Translations under genes and position numbers: made by a program
NCBI RefSeq assembly: GCF_000689415.1
Contig: NZ_HG322950.1
Span: 496,001-560,000, forward strand
Source of the DNA: Pseudomonas knackmussii B13
GTDB lineage: Bacteria > Pseudomonadota > Gammaproteobacteria > Pseudomonadales > Pseudomonadaceae
Reading direction: 5' to 3'
Length of the DNA stretch: 64,000 nt
Shown: in pieces, positions 44,236-52,663 of the stretch
Layout of the letters: each line of letters opens with the position of its first letter
Position numbering within the stretch: the first letter of the stretch is position 1
The notes under the pieces: model-generated
Databases searched by the model: none
What the model saw: only the letters and a program-made list of their open reading frames with translations
Told to the model about the DNA's origin: nothing

Positions 44236-45210
44236 TCAAAACAGCCGCAACGGCTCCTCATCCAGCGCCGCCAGTTGCTCGCGCAGCACCAGCACCTGCT
44301 CGCCCCAGTAACGCTCGCTGCCGAACCAGGGGAAGCTCGGCGGGAACGCCGGGTCGTCCCAGCGGCGCGCCAGCCAGGCGCTGTAGTGCATCAGGCGCAG
44401 GGCGCGCAGGCCTTCGATGAGCGGCAGCTCGCGGGCATCGAAGTCGTGGAATTCCTGGTAGCCGTCGATCAGCTCGGAAAGCTGCCCCAGGCGCTCATGG
44501 CGCTCGCCGGCCAGCATCATCCACAGGTCCTGCACGGCCGGCCCCATGCGGCAATCGTCGAGGTCGACCATGTGATAGACGTCGTCGCGGCACAGCAGGT
44601 TGCCCGGGTGCAGGTCGCCATGCAGGCGGATCGGCGTGTAGCGATTCTCGGCGAACAGGCTGTCGAGGCGCTTGAGCAGGTCGCGCGCCACCGATTCGTA
44701 GGCTGGCAGAAGGCTCTTCGGCACGAAGTTGCCGTTCAGCAGGGTGGCCAGGGATTCATGGCCGAAGTTATCCACCGTCAGGCTTTCGCGGTGGGCGAAG
44801 GGGCGCGTCGCACCCACCGCGTGCAGGCGACCGAGCAACTGACCGAGGCGGTAGAGCTGGTCGAGGTTGCCCGGCTCCGGGGCGCGGCCGCCGCGGCGGG
44901 GGAAGAGGGCGAAGCGGAAACCGGCGAATTCGAAGAGGGTTTCGCCATCGCGGTTCAGCGGTGCCACTACCGGCACCTCGCATTCTTCCAGCTCGGCGCT
45001 GAAGGCGTGCTCCTCGCGGATGGCCTCGTCGCTCCAGCGGCCGGGGCGGTAGAACTTGGCGATCAGCGGCTGCTCGCCTTCGATGCCGACCTGGTAGACG
45101 CGGTTCTCGTAGCTGTTCAGCGCCAGGACGCGGGCATCGCTGAGGTAACCGAGGCTCTCCACCGCATCGAGGACCAGGTCGGGGGTGAGGGCGGAGAAGG
45201 GGTGCGACAT
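44236..45210 (-). CDS. srkA: Stress response kinase A (SrkA/YihE)
   Basis: The 324-residue protein is a eukaryotic-like Ser/Thr kinase of the APH/choline-kinase fold. The HGDLHPGNLLC motif is the catalytic loop and MVDLDDCRMGPAVQDLWMM the metal-binding DxD region. Family hallmarks are the start HPFSALTPDLVLDAVESLGY and NSYENRVYQVGIE. SrkA protects against stress-induced death in E. coli, acting in the Cpx network. The start at 45210 has MSHPF as in homologues. Confidence 0.93.
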   Translation of the reverse strand: MSHPFSALTPDLVLDAVESLGYLSDARVLALNSYENRVYQVGIEGEQPLIAKFYRPGRWSDEAIREEHAFSAELEECEVPVVAPLNRDGETLFEFAGFRFALFPRRGGRAPEPGNLDQLYRLGQLLGRLHAVGATRPFAHRESLTVDNFGHESLATLLNGNFVPKSLLPAYESVARDLLKRLDSLFAENRYTPIRLHGDLHPGNLLCRDDVYHMVDLDDCRMGPAVQDLWMMLAGERHERLGQLSELIDGYQEFHDFDARELPLIEGLRALRLMHYSAWLARRWDDPAFPPSFPWFGSERYWGEQVLVLREQLAALDEEPLRLF

Positions 45211-45280
45211 GGCGGGCGTCCGAAGGTTGAGCGGCCCTCTAGTCTACGCGGCCCTCCGCCACTTGCCGAACCCTCTCGCC

Positions 45281-45727
45281 TCAGCGCATGCAGCTACCTT
45301 CCCCGGGCAGCGCGTAGCCGGCCTGGCGCAGTGCCTCCGGATGCTGGCGCAGGTAGACGATGAAGCGCTCGGCCAATGCGTGACGGGGGCCTTCGACCAG
45401 CACCAGGTATCGCCGCGCCTGTGCGTCACAGGCGTAGGTGGCGGGGGCTTCTCCGCGCCCATTGGCGTGCAGTTGCGCGGCAGCTGCCTGGTCATCCGGG
45501 AAGAACATGTCGAAGGCGGCACCCTGGGCGATTTCCCCGCCCAACTCGGTGTCATTGCCCTCGATGAGCAGCACCTTGTTGCCGGTGTCCAGCTGGTACT
45601 GGTCCACCAGGCGTTCCAGCAGCGGCATGGGTTGGTGGGCGCTGGCGACGCGCAGGACGTCAGGGGTGGCCTGCGACAGGCCAGGCAAGGCCAGCAGGCT
45701 CAGGCAGAGGAGGGTGGGAAGGCGCAT
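45281..45727 (-). CDS. Short ModA-related periplasmic protein next to modE
   Basis: The 148-residue protein has signal peptide MRLPTLLCLSLLALPGLSQAT and then the first lobe of a ModA/ABC-type solute-binding protein: LRVASAHQPMPLLERLVDQYQLDTGNKVLLIEGNDTELGGEIAQGAAFDMFFPDDQAAAAQLHANGRGE. It ends with a segment like the last helix of ModA (FIVYLRQHPEALRQAGYALPGEGSCM) and lacks most of the second lobe; typical ModA is about 250 residues. It lies 81 bases after modE in the same direction. It may be a degenerate or specialised anion-binding protein. Confidence 0.7.
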   Translation of the reverse strand: MRLPTLLCLSLLALPGLSQATPDVLRVASAHQPMPLLERLVDQYQLDTGNKVLLIEGNDTELGGEIAQGAAFDMFFPDDQAAAAQLHANGRGEAPATYACDAQARRYLVLVEGPRHALAERFIVYLRQHPEALRQAGYALPGEGSCMR

Positions 45728-45808
45728 GGCGCGGCTCCGGTGGCAAGTGGGATTGGCGCATTGAAACGCCGATCCCTCGGGCCTCCATTGACATGCGGCA
45801 GGCTTTTT

Positions 45809-46579
45809 TCAGAGCGGGGTGCCGAGGATCACCTGGGCCGGGGAGAACTGCGCGCGCACGGTGTCGCCGGGGGCCAGGCGCAGGATGTCGATGCGCTCCT
45901 GGTCGACCAGCGCACACAGCGTCTGGCCGCTGGGCAGCTGGATGCGGACTTCGCAGGGGCCGTCGCCGGACTCGCGGATTTCTTCGATACGCCCCTCCAG
46001 CGCGTTGAGTCCTTGGGGACATTCGATCTTCGGCAGGTCGACGTAGAGCCAGCCGGCCTTCATCAGCGCGATCACCGGCCGACCGTCGCCCAGCTCCAGC
46101 TTCTCGGTGCTCTCGCGAGTAACCCTCGCGCGGATGTGGGCGCCACCAGGGAGTTCGATGGTGATCAGGTCGTTCAGGCCTTGCTCCTCGATGCCGCAGA
46201 CGCGCCCGTGCAGCTGGTTGCGCGCGCTGGTGCGCATCATCAGGCGGCCGATCAGCTCCAGGTCCTCTTCCTGCTCGACTGACTCGAGCATCCGCTCGCG
46301 CAGCACCTCCAGGCGCTGGTAGAGCGCCAGCAGGCGTTCGCCGGCCGGGGTCAGGCGCGCGCCGCCGCCGCCCTTGCCGCCGACACTGCGCTCCACCAGC
46401 GGACGCTCGGCCAGGTTGTTGAGCTCGTCCACCGCATCCCAGGCGGTCTTGTAGCTCATGCCGGCAGCCTTGGCGGCCTGGGTGATGGAACCGAGCAGGG
46501 CGATCTGGGCGAGCAGGGCGATGCGTTGCGGGCGGCGGGTGACGTGCTGGGTCAGCAGGCTGAGGGTGGTCATGGACAT
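45809..46579 (-). CDS. modE: Molybdate-responsive regulator ModE
   Basis: The 256-residue protein has an N-terminal winged-helix domain of ModE type (RIALLAQIALLGSITQAAKAAGMSYKTAWDAVDELNNL, then SVGGKGGGGARLT) and two molybdate-binding Mop/TOBE domains (about 120-190 and 192-256, RTSARNQLHGRVCGIEEQGLND and ECPQGLNALEGRIEEI). ModE represses molybdate uptake genes when molybdate is bound. The start can be at 46579 (MSMTT) or 46573; I use the longer. It is followed by the short ModA-like gene, not by a complete modABC operon. Confidence 0.92.
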   Translation of the reverse strand: MSMTTLSLLTQHVTRRPQRIALLAQIALLGSITQAAKAAGMSYKTAWDAVDELNNLAERPLVERSVGGKGGGGARLTPAGERLLALYQRLEVLRERMLESVEQEEDLELIGRLMMRTSARNQLHGRVCGIEEQGLNDLITIELPGGAHIRARVTRESTEKLELGDGRPVIALMKAGWLYVDLPKIECPQGLNALEGRIEEIRESGDGPCEVRIQLPSGQTLCALVDQERIDILRLAPGDTVRAQFSPAQVILGTPL

Positions 46580-46667
46580 CGTTTTTATTGGCGTTGGAAT
46601 CAGGCGAGGCTGGTGCGCTCGTCGGGAAAAGGCAAGCGGAATCCGCCGGGCGTGTGCGCCGGTCGAG

Positions 46668-47402
46668 TCAGCCCGGCTTGGGCGTGCGCGCCAGGCAGTA
46701 GACGTCGACCCGCCGGGCCCCGGCCCGCAGCAGCAGGGCTGAAAGGGTGTCGGCGGTAGTGCCGGTGGTGAGCACGTCGTCCACCAGCGCCAGGTGGCGA
46801 CCGCGCAGGGAGGCCGGGTTATCCACAGTGAAAGCATGGCGCAGGTTGCGCTTGCGGGCCGCTGCGTCCAGGCCTTGCTGTGGCGGGGTGTCCAGGACCC
46901 GGCGCAGCGGATCGGCGTAGGCCAGCCGCAGGTCGCGGGCCAGCCAGCGGGCGAGCAGTTGCGCCTGGTTGAACCCACGCTGGCGCTGACGGCGGGCGGA
47001 CCAACACGGCACCGGCAGCAGCAGGTCCGGAACCGCCAGGCCCTCGCTGTAGGAATGCTGCAGATGCCGCGCGAGCAGGCTGCCGAGCAGACGGCCCATC
47101 GGTCGATCGCCGTGGTGCTTGAAGGCGGGGATCAGGCTGTCGAGGGGAAACCCGTAGTGCCAGGGCGCCTCGGTGTGGGCGAACGCCGGTGGTCGGCGCA
47201 GGCAGCCGCCGCAGTCCAGACCCTGGGTCGGCAGCGGCAGCGCGCAGCGCGGGCAACGCCCGCTAAGCCAGGGCAGGTCCGCCTCGCAGCCCGCGCACAG
47301 CGGCAGGTCGGAGCCGTGTGCGACGCCGCCGCAGAGCAGGCAGTCCGGGCGCGGGAAGGTCCAGCGTGGGCGCAAGCGCCCGATGAGTCGAGAGAAGTGC
47401 AT
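46668..47402 (-). CDS. comF: ComF-family phosphoribosyltransferase-like protein
   Basis: The 244-residue protein has an N-terminal zinc site (CLLC, CAGC, CPRC, CGGC within residues about 22-70) and a phosphoribosyltransferase fold with the PRPP loop LALVDDVLTTGTTADTL. PVPCWSARRQRQRGFNQAQLLA is the other ComF signature. ComF/GntX proteins act in DNA uptake or use of exogenous DNA in other bacteria. It lies between modE and bioB as usual in Pseudomonas. Confidence 0.9.
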   Translation of the reverse strand: MHFSRLIGRLRPRWTFPRPDCLLCGGVAHGSDLPLCAGCEADLPWLSGRCPRCALPLPTQGLDCGGCLRRPPAFAHTEAPWHYGFPLDSLIPAFKHHGDRPMGRLLGSLLARHLQHSYSEGLAVPDLLLPVPCWSARRQRQRGFNQAQLLARWLARDLRLAYADPLRRVLDTPPQQGLDAAARKRNLRHAFTVDNPASLRGRHLALVDDVLTTGTTADTLSALLLRAGARRVDVYCLARTPKPG

Positions 47403-47438
47403 CCGCGGCCTCCTGGCGGGTGGGAGGCGGCGGGAGAC

Positions 47439-47732
47439 TCAGTGGATCAGCCAGCTCATCACGATGAGCCCGAGGAAGGTGAGTATCAGCCCGCCGAAGA
47501 TCGAGCGCCGCAGCAGGGCGCGGACGCCACTGTAGAGAAGCAGCAGGCCGACGAAGAGTAGGACGAAGCTGAAGATCGAGACGTCCATGCCGATGGCCTT
47601 GGCCATACCGTGGAGGAACGCGTCCATGGCGCCCCAGATCATGCCGAGGAACCCGGAGAGGAATTCGACGAGGAAGCGGATGATCTTGCCGACAGTCTGG
47701 CCGAGCCAGTCGAAGACGCCTTCTGTTGCCAT
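47439..47732 (-). CDS. Small membrane protein divergent from bioB
   Basis: No family recognised. The 97-residue protein has an amphipathic N-terminus (GVFDWLGQTVGKIIRFLVEFLSGFLGMIWG) and two strong membrane helices (VSIFSFVLLFVGLLLLYSGV and SIFGGLILTFLGLIVMSWLI). It is leftward, 37 bases ahead of comF, and its start is 220 bases from the bioB ATG. A 23-bp palindrome between them could affect either gene. Confidence 0.75.
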   Translation of the reverse strand: MATEGVFDWLGQTVGKIIRFLVEFLSGFLGMIWGAMDAFLHGMAKAIGMDVSIFSFVLLFVGLLLLYSGVRALLRRSIFGGLILTFLGLIVMSWLIH

Positions 47733-47796
47733 GGGTGCCTGGGGTTCCCGATCGATGCTGGTGGTGAGGTGGCGGATTGCCTTCAGGTCAATCAGT

Positions 47797-47819
47797 AAGT
47801 GATCAATATTTGATCACTT
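47797..47819. promoter_or_regulatory. Perfect 23-bp palindrome upstream of bioB
   Basis: Arms AAGTGATCAA and TTGATCACTT flank TAT. It is symmetric over its whole length and abuts the BirA-like site on its right. The cognate factor is not known to me; a dimeric repressor for bioB or the divergent membrane-protein gene is plausible. Confidence 0.55.
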
Positions 47820-47849
47820 GTCGACCTGTGACTTTAACTTGGTTGACAG
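47818..47849 (+). promoter_or_regulatory. BirA-type operator upstream of bioB
   Basis: TTGTCGACC, fourteen bases, then GGTTGACAG. The format and most bases match the bacterial BirA operator TTGTAAACC-N14-GGTTTACAA. Its right half overlaps the -35 box of the bioB promoter, so biotinyl-AMP-bound BirA would block RNA polymerase. Confidence 0.65.
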
Positions 47850-47870
47850 CGACCAAGGCTTACATATGAT
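47843..47870 (+). promoter_or_regulatory. Sigma70 promoter of the bio operon
   Basis: TTGACA (47843-47848), a 16-base spacer and TATGAT (47865-47870). The start would be near 47878, 75 bases before the bioB ATG. Confidence 0.75.
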
Positions 47871-47952
47871 GCCTCGAAAGCCTGATCCGTCGCGCGCCCC
47901 GCGTGCTGTCCGAGAACAACGAGGCGCCCTCCAGCGTCCAAGGATTTTCCCC

Positions 47953-49011
47953 ATGAGTGCAACCGCATCCGTCGCCACCCGTCATGACTGGACTCTCGCC
48001 GAGGTCCGCGCGCTCTTCGAGCAGCCCTTCAATGACCTGCTGTTCCAGGCGCAGACGGTGCACCGGGCGCACTTCGATCCGAACCGCGTGCAGGTCTCGA
48101 CCCTGCTGTCGATCAAGACCGGCGCCTGCCCGGAAGACTGCAAGTACTGCCCGCAGTCCGGCCACTACAACACCGGCCTGGACAAGGAAAAACTGATGGA
48201 AGTGCAGAAGGTGCTGGAGGCGGCCGCCGAGGCCAAGGCCATCGGCTCCACCCGCTTCTGCATGGGCGCGGCCTGGAAGCACCCGTCGGCCAAGGACATG
48301 CCCTATGTCCTGGAGATGGTGAAAGGCGTCAAGAAGCTCGGCCTGGAAACCTGCATGACCCTCGGTCGCCTGGACCAGGAACAGACCCAGGCGCTGGCCG
48401 AAGCCGGCCTGGACTACTACAACCACAACCTCGACACCTCGCCGGAGTTCTACGGCAACATCATCACCACCCGTACCTACAGCGAGCGCCTGCAGACCCT
48501 GGCCTACGTGCGCGAGGCGGGGATGAAGATCTGCTCCGGCGGCATCCTCGGCATGGGCGAGTCGGTGGACGACCGCGCCGGCCTGCTGATCCAGCTGGCC
48601 AACCTGCCGGAGCACCCGGAATCCGTACCGATCAACATGCTGGTCAAGGTCAAGGGCACCCCGCTGGCCGAAGAGAAGGATGTCGATCCGTTCGACTTCA
48701 TCCGCACCCTGGCCGTGGCCCGGATCATGATGCCGAAATCCCACGTGCGCCTGTCCGCCGGCCGCGAGCAGATGAACGAGCAGATGCAGGCCCTGGCCTT
48801 CATGGCCGGCGCCAACTCGATCTTCTACGGCGAGAAACTGCTGACCACCAAGAACCCGCAGGCCGAGAAGGACATGCAGCTGTTCGCCCGCCTCGGCATC
48901 AAGCCCGAAGAGCGTGAAGAGCACGCCGACGAAGTGCACCAGGCTGCCATCGAGCAGGCGCTGGTTGAGCAACGCGACTCGCAGCTGTTCTACAACGCCG
49001 CCTCGGTTTGA
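47953..49011 (+). CDS. bioB: Biotin synthase BioB
   Basis: BioB is the radical-SAM enzyme that inserts sulfur into dethiobiotin. The cluster cysteines are Cys59, Cys63 and Cys66 (GACPEDCKYCPQSG). Conserved blocks GLDYYNHNLDTSPEFY, SGGILGMGES and VRLSAGREQM include the [2Fe-2S] ligand arginine region. The 352 residues match the family. It is the first gene of bioB-F-H-C-D. Upstream elements are a BirA-like operator and a strong promoter. A REP doublet lies between bioB and bioF, so the operon tail may be partly independent. Confidence 0.97.
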   Translation: MSATASVATRHDWTLAEVRALFEQPFNDLLFQAQTVHRAHFDPNRVQVSTLLSIKTGACPEDCKYCPQSGHYNTGLDKEKLMEVQKVLEAAAEAKAIGSTRFCMGAAWKHPSAKDMPYVLEMVKGVKKLGLETCMTLGRLDQEQTQALAEAGLDYYNHNLDTSPEFYGNIITTRTYSERLQTLAYVREAGMKICSGGILGMGESVDDRAGLLIQLANLPEHPESVPINMLVKVKGTPLAEEKDVDPFDFIRTLAVARIMMPKSHVRLSAGREQMNEQMQALAFMAGANSIFYGEKLLTTKNPQAEKDMQLFARLGIKPEEREEHADEVHQAAIEQALVEQRDSQLFYNAASV

Positions 49012-49024
49012 TCTGCTTTTCTTT

Positions 49025-49089
49025 GTAGGAGCGAGCCTGCTCGCGAAGGTCCTGCAGCGGGGCTGATTCGCGAGCAAGCTCGCTCCTAC
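49025..49089. repeat. REP doublet between bioB and bioF
   Basis: GTAGGAGCGAGCCTGCTC... (49025-49047) and its inverse (49067-49089), one mismatch in the core, lie inside the biotin operon just ahead of bioF. Confidence 0.8.
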
Positions 49090-49124
49090 AGAGTGGCTTC
49101 CGGACGGAAGCTAAGGGGTTGCGC

Positions 49125-50338
49125 ATGTCCTTCGATCTCTCCGCCCGTCTTGCCCAGCGCAAGGCGGACGATCTCTACCGCCAGCGCCCGCTGCTGGAAT
49201 CGCCGCAGGGGCCGCTGGTGCGCCTCGACGGCCGGCCGATGCTGGCCTTCTGTTCCAACGACTACCTGGGCCTGGCCAATCATCCCGAAGTGATCGCTGC
49301 GCTGCGTGACGGCGCCGAACGCTGGGGCGTGGGCGGTGGCGCTTCGCACCTGGTCAACGGCCATTGCGGCCCGCACCACGAACTGGAGCTGGCGCTCGCC
49401 GAATTCACCGGGCGACCGCGCGCATTGCTGTTCTCCACCGGCTACATGGCCAACCTGGGCGCGGTGACGGCGCTGGTCGGCAAGGGCGACACCGTCCTGG
49501 AAGACCGCCTCAACCATGCCTCCCTGCTGGACGCTGGCCTGCTGAGTGGAGCGCGCTTCTCGCGGTACCTGCACAACGATGCGGCCAGCCTCGCGTCGCG
49601 CCTCGGCAAGGCCGAGGGCAACACCCTGGTGGTCACCGACGGCGTGTTCAGCATGGACGGCGACCTCGCCGACCTGCCCGCGCTCTGTGCCGAGGCGAAA
49701 CGCCATGGCGCCTGGGTGATGGTCGACGATGCCCACGGCTTCGGCCCGCTGGGCGAAAACGGCGGCGGCATCGTCGAGCACTTCGGCCTCAGCCAGGAAG
49801 ACGTGCCCGTGCTGGTCGGCACCCTGGGCAAGGCTTTCGGCACGGCCGGTGCTTTCGTCGCCGGCAGCGAAGAGCTGATCGAGACCCTGATCCAGTTCGC
49901 CCGCCCGTACATCTACACCACCAGCCAACCGCCGGCGGTGGCCTGCGCGACGCTGAAGAGCCTGGAGTTGCTGCGCAGCGAAAGCTGGCGCCGCGAGCAC
50001 CTGCGCGTGCTGATCGAGCGCTTCCGCCGGGGCGCCGAAGCCATCGGCCTGACCCTGATGGACAGCGCCACGCCGATCCAGCCGATCCTCATCGGCGGCA
50101 GGCGCCCCGCCCCAGGGCCCTCGCGCTGTCAGCCGCGCTGCGCGACCACGGCATCCTGGTCGGCGCCATCCGTCCGCCGACCGTGCCGGCTGGCAGCGCC
50201 CGCCTGCGCGTGACCCTGAGCGCCAGCCACAGCGAGGCGCAGGTCGACCGCCTGCTCGAAGCGCTGGAGCAGAGCTGGCGGCAGGTTTCGAGCAGCCTGC
50301 TGGCGGAAATCGATGCGGAGGAGGGCGACGATGCGTGA
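49125..50338 (+). pseudogene. bioF: 8-amino-7-oxononanoate synthase BioF, frameshifted as read
   Basis: The N-terminal 325 codons encode normal BioF: SNDYLGLANHPEVI, PLP-binding DGVFSMDGDLADL, DDAHGFGPLGENGGG and the active-site lysine in GTLGKAFGTAGAF. At about 50100-50113 the frame is lost. The original frame ends at 50213 after some 37 unrelated residues, while the true C-terminus (ALALSAALRDHGILVGAIRPPTVPAGSARLRVTLSASHSE...) continues in another frame to 50338. The shift equals one missing or two extra bases in GCGCCCCGCCCC. It is either a real lesion, which would impair biotin synthesis, or a sequencing error. bioH starts eight bases inside the full-length end. Confidence 0.88.
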
Positions 50339-51056
50339 CCAACTGATCCTGCTGCCAGGCTGGGGCCTGGGCAGCGCGCCGCTGGAGCCGCTGTGCGATG
50401 CGCTGCGCGAGCAGGCGCCGCACCTGGCCGTGCATATCGAGCCGCTGCCGGCGGATGGCGACGCCGCGACCTGGCTGGACAGCCTCGACGACGAAGTGCC
50501 GCGCGACGCCTGGCTGGCCGGCTGGTCTCTCGGCGGCATGCTCGCCGCCGAACTGGCCGCGCGCCGCGGCGAGTCCTGCCGTGGGCTCATCACCTGCGCC
50601 GCCAACGCCAGTTTCCGCCAGCGTGACGACTGGGCTTACGCCATGCCCAATACCGTCTTCGAGGACTTCTTCGAAGCCTTCCTGCTGGAGCCCGAACTGA
50701 CCCTCAAGCGCTTCACCCTGCTGGTCAGCCAGGGCGCCCGCGATGCCCGCACCCTGGCGCGGCAGCTGCAGGTGGCCATGCCGGCGCCGCAGGTCGAGGC
50801 GCTGTCCGCCGGCCTGCAACTGCTCGGCAGCCTGGACACCCGTGGCGCGCTGAGCCGCTATCCCGGCCCGCAACTGCACCTGTTCGCCGGCAACGACGCG
50901 CTGGTGCCGGCCCGCGCCGCCGAGGCGCTGCTGGAGTGGCTGCCGGACGTGGAAGTCAGCGTCATCGAAGGCGCCAGCCACGGGCTGCCGCTGGAGCGCC
51001 CGGACGAGGTGGCCGCGGCCATCCTGCAATTCATTCACGAGGGTGACGATGTCTGA
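50331..51056 (+). CDS. bioH: Pimeloyl-ACP methyl ester carboxylesterase BioH
   Basis: The 241-residue alpha/beta hydrolase releases pimeloyl-ACP by cleaving the methyl ester that BioC adds. It starts MRDQLILLPGWGLGSAPLEPL, has nucleophile GWSLGGML and the acid/histidine parts in LFAGNDALVPA and EGASHGLPLERPDEV. The ATG at 50331 overlaps the reconstructed bioF end by eight bases. bioC begins eight bases before the bioH stop. Confidence 0.93.
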   Translation: MRDQLILLPGWGLGSAPLEPLCDALREQAPHLAVHIEPLPADGDAATWLDSLDDEVPRDAWLAGWSLGGMLAAELAARRGESCRGLITCAANASFRQRDDWAYAMPNTVFEDFFEAFLLEPELTLKRFTLLVSQGARDARTLARQLQVAMPAPQVEALSAGLQLLGSLDTRGALSRYPGPQLHLFAGNDALVPARAAEALLEWLPDVEVSVIEGASHGLPLERPDEVAAAILQFIHEGDDV

Positions 51057-51852
51057 GTTACCGGCCGATGGCGTGCTGCCCGACAAGCGCCAGGTCGCTG
51101 CATCCTTCTCCCGCGCGGCCGCCAGCTACGATGCGGTCGCCGAACTGCAGCGCGGAGTAGGCGACAGCCTGCTCGAACGCGTGCCGGCCGACCTGGCGCC
51201 GCAGCGCTGGATCGACCTGGGCTGCGGCACCGGCTACTTCAGCCGGGCCCTGGAGCAGCGCTTCGCGGCTGCCGAAGGGGTGGCCGTGGATATCGCCGAG
51301 GGCATGCTGCGTTTCGCCCGCGAGCGCGGCGGTGCGCGCGCCTTCGTCGGCGGGGACGCCGAGCGCCTGCCGCTGCGCGAAGGCTGCTGCGACCTGCTGT
51401 TCTCCAGCCTCGCCATCCAGTGGTGCGCCAACCTGGGCGCGGTGCTGGGCGAGGCGCGACGGGTCCTGCGCGGCGGCGGGGTGTTCGCCTTCAGCAGCCT
51501 GTGCGTCGGCACCCTCGGCGAGCTGCGCGCCAGTTGGCAGGCGGTGGACGGCTTCGTCCATGTGAACCGCTTCCGCGAGTTCGCCGGGTACCAGGCGCAG
51601 TGCGCTGCCAGCGGATTGGAAGTGCTCGAACTCTTCACCGAAGACCGCGTGCTGCACTTCCCCGACCTGCGCAGCCTGACCCACGAACTCAAGGCGCTAG
51701 GCGCGCACAACCTCAACCCGGGGCGCCCTGGTGGCCTTACTGGTCGAGCCCGGGTGCGTGCGCTGATCGACGCCTACGAACAATTCCGTCAGCCCGAGGG
51801 CCTGCCGGCAACCTACAGGGTGGTTCACGCCGTCCTGCGCAAACCCGCTTGA
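51049..51852 (+). CDS. bioC: Malonyl-ACP O-methyltransferase BioC
   Basis: This 267-residue SAM-dependent methyltransferase starts the pimelate pathway by methylating malonyl-ACP. SAM motif I is WIDLGCGTGYFSRAL, followed by GVAVDIAEGMLRFARERGG and DLLFSSLAIQWCANL. The family-specific N-terminus VAASFSRAAASYDAVAELQR and the C-terminal LTHELKALGAHNLNPGRPGGLTGR agree with BioC. It overlaps bioH by eight bases (ATGTCTGA). A GTG six bases upstream is an alternative start. Confidence 0.94.
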   Translation: MSELPADGVLPDKRQVAASFSRAAASYDAVAELQRGVGDSLLERVPADLAPQRWIDLGCGTGYFSRALEQRFAAAEGVAVDIAEGMLRFARERGGARAFVGGDAERLPLREGCCDLLFSSLAIQWCANLGAVLGEARRVLRGGGVFAFSSLCVGTLGELRASWQAVDGFVHVNRFREFAGYQAQCAASGLEVLELFTEDRVLHFPDLRSLTHELKALGAHNLNPGRPGGLTGRARVRALIDAYEQFRQPEGLPATYRVVHAVLRKPA

Positions 51853-51856
51853 TCTA

Positions 51857-51886
51857 CGTAGGCGCGCGCTAGCTCGCTCTTGCGAT
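51857..51886. repeat. Degenerate REP unit between bioC and bioD
   Basis: GTAGGCGCGCGCTAGCTCG... resembles the GTAGGAGCGAGCTTGCTC unit with several substitutions. It is alone, without an inverted partner. Confidence 0.5.
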
Positions 51887-51904
51887 TGTTGTTTGAGGAA
51901 TTCC

Positions 51905-52594
51905 ATGTCCCACGCGTATTTCATCACCGGCACCGACACCGAAATCGGCAAGACCACCATCGCCTGCGGCCTGCTGCAGGCCGCCCGCCAGGCCGGGCTG
52001 TCGACGGCGGCGGCCAAGCCGGTGGCCTCCGGTTGCGAGCGCCGCCCCGAAGGCCTGCGCAACAGCGACGCGCTGGCGCTGCTGGACGAATGCACCCTGC
52101 CGCTGAGCTATGAAGAGGTGAATCCCTTCGCCTTCGCGCCGGCCATCGCACCGCACCTGGCGGCACGCGAAGTCGGCGTGGCGCTGAGCGCGGAAACCCT
52201 GATCGGCCCGGTGCGCCATGTGCTGGCCAAAGGTGCCGAATTCACCGTGGTGGAAGGCGCAGGTGGCTGGCGCGTGCCGCTGGCGGGCGAAGAGAGCCTG
52301 TCGGACCTGGCCATCGCGCTCGGGCTGCCGGTGATCCTGGTGGTCGGCGTGCGCCTGGGCTGCATCAACCATGCGGTGCTCAGCGCCGAAGCGATCCTGC
52401 GCGATGGCCTGCAACTGGCAGGCTGGGTCGCCAACATCGTCGACCCGCACACCTCGCGCCTGGAAGAAAACCTCGCGACCCTCGCCGAACGCCTGCCGGC
52501 GCCCTGCATCGGTCGCGTGCCGCGCCTATCCGCACCGTCTTCGCTCGCCGTGGCCTCCCACCTCGACCTGGGAATTCTCGACCTGCCTGACTGA
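51905..52594 (+). CDS. bioD: Dethiobiotin synthetase BioD
   Basis: The 229-residue ATP-dependent carboxylase closes the ureido ring of dethiobiotin. The P-loop is FITGTDTEIGKTTIA. The KPVASGCE segment and the VEGAGGWRVPL block with the substrate site are conserved. GAGGA seven bases before the ATG at 51905 supports the start. It is the last biotin gene. No terminator is evident after it. Confidence 0.95.
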   Translation: MSHAYFITGTDTEIGKTTIACGLLQAARQAGLSTAAAKPVASGCERRPEGLRNSDALALLDECTLPLSYEEVNPFAFAPAIAPHLAAREVGVALSAETLIGPVRHVLAKGAEFTVVEGAGGWRVPLAGEESLSDLAIALGLPVILVVGVRLGCINHAVLSAEAILRDGLQLAGWVANIVDPHTSRLEENLATLAERLPAPCIGRVPRLSAPSSLAVASHLDLGILDLPD

Positions 52595-52663
52595 TGGCCT
52601 TTGAATATCATTGGAGATCCTGCTTGAATATCAGCCGGGTCTCACCTTCGACGAGTGAACAGC

